Shown here in pieces: positions 1-6,778 of a stretch of DNA of 64,000 nt. Source of the stretch: Paraburkholderia diazotrophica (GTDB taxonomy: Bacteria; Pseudomonadota; Gammaproteobacteria; Burkholderiales; Burkholderiaceae); assembly GCF_900108945.1 (NCBI RefSeq), contig NZ_FNYE01000013.1, forward strand, positions 1 through 64,000, written 5' to 3'. Position 1 is the first letter of the stretch. The number at the start of each line of letters is the position of its first letter. The notes below the pieces were generated by a model that worked only from the letters and a program-made list of their open reading frames with translations, had not been told where the DNA came from and made no database searches. The position numbers and the translations under genes are program-made.

Positions 1-250
1 CACCCTCGCCACGCGATGCGGCGCCAAGTGCGGGCGGCGTCCTGTACCGTATAGCAACCTCATTCACTACCGACATACTGCGCTAGAACACTCGATGCCC
101 TTGGCCGTGCCACGGGTGTATGAAGCGGGTGAGGCATTAACCAGTGCGTTGGCAACGCGCATTGGCCAGCATGCCGTCGCTCGAAACACGGGGACGTTGA
201 GAGCCCGTGGATAATCGTCAAGCACTGGCGGTGTGAGCGGCTTTCTTCTG
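1..250. other. gene-free stretch at the window edge
   Basis: No frame here has a convincing start, ribosome binding site or recognisable protein. Open frames on the minus strand run through this stretch and the repeats to its right, which argues that they are chance frames. It lies beyond the 3' end of the minus-strand sugar operon that ends at 433. From general familiarity with Burkholderia genomes, sequence of this kind recurs as spurious hypothetical proteins; that cannot be tested here. Confidence 0.5.
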
Positions 251-284
251 CCTACTCTTCTTTGCCGCGGCAAAGAAGAGTAGG
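251..284. repeat. perfect 34-bp palindrome (possible REP-like element or terminator)
   Basis: Two 17-base arms are exact reverse complements with no loop; the centre reads TTTGCCGCGGCAAA. It lies about 150 bp beyond the stop codon of the last gene of the sugar operon. A transcript running out of that operon could fold here into a very stable hairpin, but no clear U-run follows, so a terminator role is uncertain. A dispersed intergenic repeat is the other reading. Confidence 0.75.
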
Positions 285-321
285 TGCCGCCCCGCACAGG
301 GGCAACACCCGCGCCGCGAGG

Positions 322-433
322 CGCATCGCGGATGCCAGCGCAAAGGCAAAAAACAAAGCGCGTCGCAGACACAAACCGCATTCGCGGATGCCCGCGAAAA
401 AGGCAAAAACCCAACAGCGTCGCAGACAAAAAC
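322..433. repeat. two tandem copies of a 55-57 bp repeat
   Basis: Copy one covers 322-376 and copy two 377-433. Both begin CGCAT(T)CGCGGATGC and end GCGTCGCAGACA(A)AAAC, with a variable middle. The second copy abuts the stop codon of the ABC permease gene at 433-435. Together with the palindrome at 251-284 this forms a composite repeat about 180 bp long. No coding role is apparent. Confidence 0.7.
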
Positions 434-1479
434 TACCCCTTCCGTTGCAAAGCAAACAACGTCCCCGCGATCAGAATGAACGCGCCGATGATCACCTTCT
501 GCCACGTGCTCGGCACGCCGACGAGAATCAGCACGCTATTGATCAGTGTCACCAGCACGACGCCGAGCAGCGTGCCCGCCACCGTGCCCGTGCCGCCCGT
601 GATGCGCGCGCCGCCGAGTATTACGGCCGCGATCACATCGAGCTCCGTGCCGACGAGATCGAACGGATTCGCGAGCCGGTTGTTCGACACATGCAGAATG
701 CCTGCAATACCCGCGAGCATCCCCGTATAGCCGAACACGAACAGATGGATCGCGCGCAGGTTGTAGCCGAGACGCTCCGCAATCGCGAGACTGCCGCCCA
801 TCGCATAGACGCCGCGTCCCATCATCGTGCGGTTCAGCAGCCACCACGTGACGACGGCCGCGAGCACGAGCGCAAGCACCGACGCGGGCAGCACCGCGCG
901 CAAGCCGTCCGTCGTGTGATAGAAGAAGAGCGGAATGCGGCCGAAGTGGTCCATGCTGTGCGGAATGTTCATGAAGAACGTCGTGCCGATGAACGTCAGC
1001 AGGATGCCGCGATACAGGTACTGCGTGCCGATCGTCACGATCAGCGAAGGCGCCTTCAGCCGATGCACGAGCACGCCGTTGATCACGCCGAGCACGATGC
1101 CGCCCACTGCGCCCGCCACCAGGATCAGCGCGAACGGCGCATCCGGCCACCACGCGAAGACGGCCTTTGTGATCGCGTACATCGTCAGCGCGCCGATCGC
1201 CGTGAACGACACGTCGATCCCGCCCGACGCAAGCACGACCAGCGTGCCGAGCCCGAACAGCGACATCGTCGTCGCCGAATGCAGCAGATCGAACAGCGTC
1301 GCGAACTGGAAGAAGCGCGGATTGATCGCGCCGACGATCACGCACATCGCGGCGATCAGCGCCACGGTGAACCACTCCGGGTTGCGCGAGAGCTTCGCGC
1401 GCCATGTCGGCGGCTTGATCTCGGGCGCGATTTCGACGACGTTGGGGGTAGTCATGGTCCGGTTCATGATAGACGACAT
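433..1479 (-). CDS. sugar ABC transporter permease (CUT2/BPD_transp_2 family)
   Basis: Inner-membrane permease of 348 residues, the usual size for the ribose/AI-2/rhamnose-type family. About ten hydrophobic segments are visible, with the family region GGIDVSFTAIGAL near residue 85 and the late glycine-rich stretch AAVILGGARITGGTGTVAGT. It should pair with the second permease (4210-5229) to form the channel. The ATG at 1479 lies one base after the TGA of the upstream ATPase gene, so translation is probably coupled; a second ATG four codons later is possible. It is the last gene of the deoC-to-permease operon. Substrate is inferred from the operon (2-deoxyribose or a similar sugar), not from the permease itself. 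Confidence 0.9.
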   Translation of the reverse strand: MSSIMNRTMTTPNVVEIAPEIKPPTWRAKLSRNPEWFTVALIAAMCVIVGAINPRFFQFATLFDLLHSATTMSLFGLGTLVVLASGGIDVSFTAIGALTMYAITKAVFAWWPDAPFALILVAGAVGGIVLGVINGVLVHRLKAPSLIVTIGTQYLYRGILLTFIGTTFFMNIPHSMDHFGRIPLFFYHTTDGLRAVLPASVLALVLAAVVTWWLLNRTMMGRGVYAMGGSLAIAERLGYNLRAIHLFVFGYTGMLAGIAGILHVSNNRLANPFDLVGTELDVIAAVILGGARITGGTGTVAGTLLGVVLVTLINSVLILVGVPSTWQKVIIGAFILIAGTLFALQRKG

Positions 1480-1480
1480 C

Positions 1481-3013
1481 TCATGCAGCCTCTGACAACA
1501 GAGCGTGATACAGCTCGGCTTCGTTTAACTGGTCCGCGCGATACTGGCTCGCCACGCGGCCTTTCTTCATCATCAGGATGCGATCGCAATTCTGCAGCAA
1601 CTCGGGCAGATCATCGCTGATCAGAATGATGCCAATGCCGCGCTGCGACAGCTTCTGCATGATCCGGTAGATGATGTCCTTCGAGCCAACGTCCACACCG
1701 ACAGTCGGCCCATGCAGGATCAGCACGCGCGGATCGATGGCGAGCCACCGGCCGATCAGCACGCGCTGCTGATTGCCGCCCGACAGCGACTGCACCGGCT
1801 TGTCGACGCCAGGCGTCGCGATCTGCAACTCCCTCACCGTGTGTTCCGCAAGCTGTTGCGCGCGCATACGGTCGATCTGGCCGAAGCGGTCGCGCAGGCT
1901 CGCGATCATCGCGGTGATCACGTTGTCGCGAATCGGCTTGTCGAGAAAGAGCCCTTCGTTCAGGCGGTCTTCGGGCACATAGCCGATCCGATGGTTCTTC
2001 GCATCCGACGGCGTGCGCAACACGACGGGCTTGCCATCAAGCGCGACCTTGCCGCTCTCAGCGGGCGCGACGCCCGCGAGCGCGCGCGCAAGTTCGTTGC
2101 GGCCCGAATCGAGCAGACCCGTCACGCCAAGAATCTCGCCGCGATGCAGCTTGAACGACACATCGCGGAACTGCGTGCCGCGCGTGAAGCTCTGCACGTC
2201 GAGCACGACTTCGTTGCCGACCGCGCCATCGCGATAGCGCTCGCTCGACAGCTGCCGCCCCGTCATCAGCTCGCTGATCTGCGCTTTCGTGTAATCGCCG
2301 ATGGGGCCTTGCGCCATCTTCTGACCGTCGCGCAGCACGATCACTTCGCCGCCGATCGCATAGCATTCGTCGAGCTTGTGGCTCACGAACAGCACCGTCA
2401 CGCCCTGCGCGCGCAGATTGCCGAGCACGGCGATCAGGTTATCGACTTCTTTCTGCGTGAGCGACGTGGTCGGCTCGTCCATGATGACGAACTTCGCTTC
2501 GCTCGCAATCGCGCGCGCAATCGCCACGAGTTGACGCGTCGCGAGCGGCAACAGCTCGATCAGTGTCGACTGGAATTCCGCATCGCCGGGCAGGCCGACG
2601 GCTTCGAGCGCTTTCGCCGCCGTGCGCGCGAGCGCCTTGCGGTCGAACGTGCGCGTGAGACGGCCGTTGTGCTCGGCAAGCTCGGACGTCAGCGCGACGT
2701 TCTCCGCGACGCTCATGTTCGGCAGCAGCGACAGGTCCTGATAGACGGTCTCGATCCCCGCCGCCAGCGATTCGAGCGCCGACAGCCGCGCATGATGCAC
2801 GCCTTCGATGATCAGTTCGCCTTCATCGGGCGGCTGCGCGCCGGAGATGATCTTGATGAGCGTGCTCTTGCCGCAGCCGTTTTCACCAAGCAGGTGATAG
2901 ATCTGTCCGCGCTCGAACGAAAGGCTCACGCCGCGCAGAGCATGCACGCCCGTGAACCGCTTGTGAACGCCGACCACCTGCAAAAACGGCGTGGAGGAAA
3001 CGTTTTGATTCAT
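1481..3013 (-). CDS. sugar ABC transporter ATP-binding protein (two NBDs, CUT2 family)
   Basis: A 510-residue cytoplasmic ATPase with two fused nucleotide-binding domains, as in RbsA/MglA. Domain 1 has an intact Walker A (GENGCGKS, 43-50) and Walker B (VIMDEPT, about 176-182), but its signature is degenerate: LLPLATRQ at about 154-161 where LSxGQ is expected. Domain 2 has the usual non-canonical Walker A of this family (GLLDSGRNE) and an intact LSGGNQQR at 409-416. Its Walker B reads LILHGPT, so both the Mg-binding Asp and the catalytic Glu are replaced (His434, Gly435). One composite site may therefore be the only hydrolytic one. It lies between the binding-protein gene and the last permease gene of the operon. 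Confidence 0.9.
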   Translation of the reverse strand: MNQNVSSTPFLQVVGVHKRFTGVHALRGVSLSFERGQIYHLLGENGCGKSTLIKIISGAQPPDEGELIIEGVHHARLSALESLAAGIETVYQDLSLLPNMSVAENVALTSELAEHNGRLTRTFDRKALARTAAKALEAVGLPGDAEFQSTLIELLPLATRQLVAIARAIASEAKFVIMDEPTTSLTQKEVDNLIAVLGNLRAQGVTVLFVSHKLDECYAIGGEVIVLRDGQKMAQGPIGDYTKAQISELMTGRQLSSERYRDGAVGNEVVLDVQSFTRGTQFRDVSFKLHRGEILGVTGLLDSGRNELARALAGVAPAESGKVALDGKPVVLRTPSDAKNHRIGYVPEDRLNEGLFLDKPIRDNVITAMIASLRDRFGQIDRMRAQQLAEHTVRELQIATPGVDKPVQSLSGGNQQRVLIGRWLAIDPRVLILHGPTVGVDVGSKDIIYRIMQKLSQRGIGIILISDDLPELLQNCDRILMMKKGRVASQYRADQLNEAELYHALLSEAA

Positions 3014-3091
3014 GCCGAAAGCCGTGCTCCAGATGAATATCGCCGCGTGCGGGCCTTAGCCTCGTAAAGCCCGCACGCCGTCATGCGACGA

Positions 3092-4096
3092 TCAGAAGTT
3101 GTACTGCTTGTAGTTCGACTTGTCGACGTTCACCCAACCCTGGCCGCGCACGATGATGCCCTTGCCCGGCCCCTTCTCGACCGTCACCTTCGTATAGCCG
3201 GGAATGCCGAGATCGGCGCCGTTCGCCACCGTCTTGCCGTCGACCAGCATCTGCGCAACCTTGTTCATCGCGATGCCCGCGAGCTTCGGGTCCCAGAACG
3301 CGATGCCGTTCACAGCGCCGCTTTCGAGGAACTTGCCCGCTTCCGTCGGCAGGCCCGTGCCGTACACGCAGATCTTGCCCTGCATGCCCGCTTCTTCGAC
3401 GGCGCGCCCAATGCCGATCACATCCAGCGACGACGAGCCCTGGAAGCCCTTCAGATCAGGATGCTTCCGCAGCACTTCCTTCGCGACTTCATAGGCCTTC
3501 TCGCCGTCGTTGTTCGTTTCGAGCTTCGGCTCGACGAGGTTCATCTTCGGGTATTTGGCCTTCGCGTTGTTGATGCCGCCGTCGGCCCACTGCACCTGCG
3601 AGCGGCTGCCGAGCGAGCCGACCAGTACGGCCCACTTGCCGTCGTCGTGCATGCACGATGCAAGGCGCTCGTTCAGGCCCGCGCCATACGCGCTGTTGTC
3701 GAACGCCTCGATGTCGACCATCGTGTTCTTCGCGTTGTCCGCTTCATGCGTGACGACCTTGATGCCGCGATCCATCGCTTTCTTCAGCGCCGGTTCGAGC
3801 GTCGGCGGATCGTACGGCACGACCGCGATCGCCGTCACTTTCTTCGCGATCAGGTCTTCGATGATCTTCAGTTGCTGCGCGGCGTCGGCGCGGCCAGGGC
3901 CCGTCTGATACGCCTGCACGCCGGGGTTGTCCTTCGCAAACTGCTTGACGCCCTCGTCCATCCGGTTGAACCAGTTGATGCCCGTCACCTTGACGACGGT
4001 GACGATCGTTTCGTTGGTCGCGGCCTGCGCGGCAGCGATGACGCCCACCGCGAGTGCGCCGGCAGCGAGGGCAGTGCTCAGTCGAGTCAGTTTCAT
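3092..4096 (-). CDS. periplasmic sugar-binding protein of the ABC transporter
   Basis: Periplasmic binding protein of 334 residues (Peripla_BP_4 type, ribose/AI-2 binding-like). It has a clear N-terminal signal peptide ending at AAAQA, then a mature protein starting ATNETIVTVVKVTGINWFNR. The LsrB/RhaS-like features TGPGRADAAQQ and VVPYDPPTLEPALKKA are visible. The ATG at 4096 was chosen because AAGGAGAC lies just upstream and the signal peptide begins there; a longer in-frame reading has no such support. It sits between the first permease and the ATPase genes, the common order for this transporter class. Ligand not known; the operon suggests deoxyribose or a related aldose. Confidence 0.9.
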   Translation of the reverse strand: MKLTRLSTALAAGALAVGVIAAAQAATNETIVTVVKVTGINWFNRMDEGVKQFAKDNPGVQAYQTGPGRADAAQQLKIIEDLIAKKVTAIAVVPYDPPTLEPALKKAMDRGIKVVTHEADNAKNTMVDIEAFDNSAYGAGLNERLASCMHDDGKWAVLVGSLGSRSQVQWADGGINNAKAKYPKMNLVEPKLETNNDGEKAYEVAKEVLRKHPDLKGFQGSSSLDVIGIGRAVEEAGMQGKICVYGTGLPTEAGKFLESGAVNGIAFWDPKLAGIAMNKVAQMLVDGKTVANGADLGIPGYTKVTVEKGPGKGIIVRGQGWVNVDKSNYKQYNF

Positions 4097-4209
4097 GCGA
4101 TTGTCTCCTTTGTCTTTGGTCGTTCGATGTCCGTGTCGCCCCTTCATGTGCGTGTGCACGCCGGCGGATATCCAGGGCTCCGATGTCCGCGTGAACCGGT
4201 GATGCCGCG

Positions 4210-5229
4210 CTAACGCCTCTGATTCGGCTGCGCGAAGCCGAAGATCGCGCGTACCCGCTCGCCGCCCGCGAACGCGAGCGACAGCAGCAGCAGAAAACCC
4301 CACGCGCAATCGCCGAAAAACTGCGAAACGCCGAGCAGATTGAAGAGGCTCGACAGGAACTGCAAAACCGTGGCCGCGAAGAACACGCAGATGATGCGGC
4401 CATAGCCGCCCGCGGGATTCACGCCGCCCATCACGGCAATCAGGATTGCGATCAGCAGATACGAATTGCCGTAGTCCCACTTCGCGCTCGACGTATGCGT
4501 GACGCTGATCAGCCCCGCGAGCGACGCGAGCACGCCGCACATCGTGTACGTGAGAATGAGCATCCGCGCGCGCGGAATGCCCGTGTAGAACGCGGCCTTC
4601 GGGTTCGTGCCCATCAGATAGAGACGCAAGCCGAAAGGGCTGCGCCGCAGCAGCCAGCCGAGCACGACGACGGCGGCGATGAAGATCACGAACGACACGG
4701 GTACCTGAAACCACGTGCCGTTGCCGATATCCGACAGCGGCTCGACATAATCGACGTGCACCGACGCGCCGTTGCTCAGCACGACGGCACAGCCCGTGAA
4801 CAGCAGTTGCGTGCCGAGCGTGCAGAGAATGGGCGTCAGGCGCAGCCGCGCGATCACGACGCCGTTCAGAAAGCCGCCGATCAGCCCCATGCACACGACG
4901 ATCGCGCAGAACGCGCCCGTGTAGAGCATCGGCGAGTCGTCGCCGCTGATGAACTTCGGCACGATCAGTGCCGCGACCATGCCCGACAGGTTCGCGAGCC
5001 CGACACCCGACAGGTCGATGCCGCCGTTGCCGGACACCATCGACAGCATGATGCCGAGCGCGAGCAGGCCGAGTTCGGGCAGCTGCCCGCCCATCGACTG
5101 AAGGTTGTCGAGCGAGACGAACTGGCCTTGCGATACCCACGTCGCGACGAGCACGACGAGCACGTTGACGGCGAGCAGAAAGTTCAGTTGCCGGTCGCGA
5201 AAGAGGCCAGCGAAAAGCGAGGACTTCAT
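4210..5229 (-). CDS. sugar ABC transporter permease, second subunit
   Basis: Inner-membrane permease of 339 residues in the same family as the 433-1479 product, with many hydrophobic segments and the region NGGIDLSGVGLANLSGM near residue 70. The ATG at 5229 follows a good ribosome binding site (AAGGAG about nine bases upstream). It precedes the binding protein by 113 bp and follows the kinase gene by 50 bp. The two permeases differ clearly, so a heterodimeric channel is likely. The C-terminus ends FAQPNQRR on the cytoplasmic side. Confidence 0.9.
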   Translation of the reverse strand: MKSSLFAGLFRDRQLNFLLAVNVLVVLVATWVSQGQFVSLDNLQSMGGQLPELGLLALGIMLSMVSGNGGIDLSGVGLANLSGMVAALIVPKFISGDDSPMLYTGAFCAIVVCMGLIGGFLNGVVIARLRLTPILCTLGTQLLFTGCAVVLSNGASVHVDYVEPLSDIGNGTWFQVPVSFVIFIAAVVVLGWLLRRSPFGLRLYLMGTNPKAAFYTGIPRARMLILTYTMCGVLASLAGLISVTHTSSAKWDYGNSYLLIAILIAVMGGVNPAGGYGRIICVFFAATVLQFLSSLFNLLGVSQFFGDCAWGFLLLLSLAFAGGERVRAIFGFAQPNQRR

Positions 5230-5279
5230 GTCGAAACGAACTCCTTCAGACTGCGCACCGCGCAAAGCGGCGCGCTCGC

Positions 5280-6239
5280 TCAATGCGTTGAAAGCGGATC
5301 GCGCGACTGCGCGAGCACGGCGTTGACTTCCGCGAGCATCGGCATCGACGGCGCGGTGCCGGCGCGCGTCACCGAAATGCCCGCGAGTGCGCAGCCGAAG
5401 CGCGTCGCCTCGACGGCATCCGCGCCGCGCGCGAGCGCCGCTGCGAAGCCGCCCGTAAAGCCGTCGCCTGCGCCCGCCGTTTCCACCACGCGTCCGCATT
5501 GGAACGCCGGCACGAACACCGACTGTTCAGCCGAATGCAGCAAGGCGCCCGCTTCGCCGAGCGTCACGATCACGTTGCGCACGCCCTTATCCAGCAGCAC
5601 GTCGGCGGCGCGGCGCGCGTCGTCGACGTTGTTGACCTCGATGCCCGTCAGCGCGGCCGTCTCCGTTTCGTTCGGCGTGATGTAGTCGCACAGCGGAAAA
5701 ATGTTGTCGTCGAGCGGCCGCGCGGGCGCGGGATTGAACACGGTCGTCACACCGTGCCTGCGCGCGAGTTCGAGTCCGCGCCGCGCGGCGGCGACGGGCT
5801 GCTCCAGCTGCGTGACGAACACGCGCGCCGACGCAATGTCTTTTTCGATCGCGTCGACGTCGCTCGCGTTCATCGTTCCCGCCGCACCGGACGCGACGAT
5901 GATCGCGTTCTTGCCGGTGATGTCGTCGACGAAGATATGGGCCGCGCCTGTCGATGCGCCTTCGATCACCGATGCGCGCGCCGTGATGCCTTCAGCGTCC
6001 CACGTCGAGCGGGCAATCGCCCCGAACGCGTCGTTGCCGATGCGCGTGCAGAACACGACGTCGGCGCCCGCACGTGCCGCCGCGACGGCCTGATTCGAGC
6101 CCTTGCCGCCCGGCCCCATCTTGAACGCGGAGCCCGCAATCGTTTCGCCGATCAGCGGCATGCGGTCCGCGCGGAACGTGAGATCGGTCACGTAGATGCC
6201 GAGAATGACGACGCGGCCTTCTTTCTGTTGCGTAGCCAT
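5280..6239 (-). CDS. PfkB-family sugar kinase (ribokinase-like; candidate deoxyribokinase)
   Basis: A 319-residue ribokinase-type kinase. It has the N-terminal PfkB signature GPGGKGSNQA (42-51) and the C-terminal AGAGDGF (255-261), where Asp259 is the expected catalytic base and Gly replaces the more common Thr after it. NPAPAR and ITPNETE are also typical of ribokinases. The sugar-contact segment reads LGIYVTD, where E. coli ribokinase has LGSINAD: the Asp is kept, but the Asn that contacts ribose is Val17 here. Loss of that Asn fits a 2-deoxy sugar, as described for deoxyribokinases, and DeoC in the same operon supports it. It would make deoxyribose 5-phosphate. It is separated by 5 bp from the mutarotase gene. 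Specificity is inferred. Confidence 0.88.
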   Translation of the reverse strand: MATQQKEGRVVILGIYVTDLTFRADRMPLIGETIAGSAFKMGPGGKGSNQAVAAARAGADVVFCTRIGNDAFGAIARSTWDAEGITARASVIEGASTGAAHIFVDDITGKNAIIVASGAAGTMNASDVDAIEKDIASARVFVTQLEQPVAAARRGLELARRHGVTTVFNPAPARPLDDNIFPLCDYITPNETETAALTGIEVNNVDDARRAADVLLDKGVRNVIVTLGEAGALLHSAEQSVFVPAFQCGRVVETAGAGDGFTGGFAAALARGADAVEATRFGCALAGISVTRAGTAPSMPMLAEVNAVLAQSRDPLSTH

Positions 6240-6244
6240 CGACG

Positions 6245-6709
6245 TTATTCCTTTGGAGCGTCGGGCGCGAGCAGCACGCCCTTCTTGAACACAAAGCAGC
6301 CGTAGCCGCGCTGCTCGCCCGTCGCGATTACGCAGTACGCTTTCTTCGCGCGCGCATAGAACGCAAAGCGCTCGATGCCGACGAACGGCACATTGCGTCC
6401 TTCCGCGTTGTTCACTTCGGCTTGCGCTTCGCGTTGCACGGCGGGAATCGTGTCGGGCTCGCCGACCACTTCCATGCGCAAGGCCGGATCGTCGACGAAC
6501 ATATCGAGCGGCAGCACGGAAAGAACCGCGCGAATCGCGCGCGGCGCATCGACGCCGTCGAGCCGCAACAGCTTGCCCGTAATGGTTTCGCGCGCAACGG
6601 AGTCGCCCGGAAAATTCGCGTCGCAGATCACGACTTCATCGCCGTGGCCCATCGCGCGCAGCGCGTGCAGCACATCGGCGTTCAACAGCGGGTCCAGATT
6701 CTTCAGCAC
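6245..6709 (-). CDS. fucU: RbsD/FucU-family sugar mutarotase
   Basis: Cytoplasmic protein of 154 residues, matching the FucU branch. It has the family motif AMGHGDEVVICDANFP, with the conserved His at residue 22, and the C-terminal pair FYARAKKAYCVIATGE. These enzymes interconvert anomers or ring forms so the kinase receives the right one. The start is GTG at 6709, preceded by GAGGAGACAAC, a strong ribosome binding site. It lies directly upstream of the kinase gene (5 bp gap) and 69 bp after the aldehyde dehydrogenase gene. The actual sugar is inferred from the operon to be deoxyribose rather than fucose; no fucose enzyme is present. Confidence 0.85.
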   Translation of the reverse strand: MLKNLDPLLNADVLHALRAMGHGDEVVICDANFPGDSVARETITGKLLRLDGVDAPRAIRAVLSVLPLDMFVDDPALRMEVVGEPDTIPAVQREAQAEVNNAEGRNVPFVGIERFAFYARAKKAYCVIATGEQRGYGCFVFKKGVLLAPDAPKE

Positions 6710-6778
6710 GTTGTCTCCTCCGTTTTCGGTTGGCGCGCTGTCGCTTTGCCTGGCGATCAGGAAACGATTGGCAAGCGA

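Noticed and set aside
67..505. Hypothetical proteins at the left edge
   Set aside because: The frames run across the palindrome and the direct repeats and overlap the permease gene, so they are most likely translated repeats.
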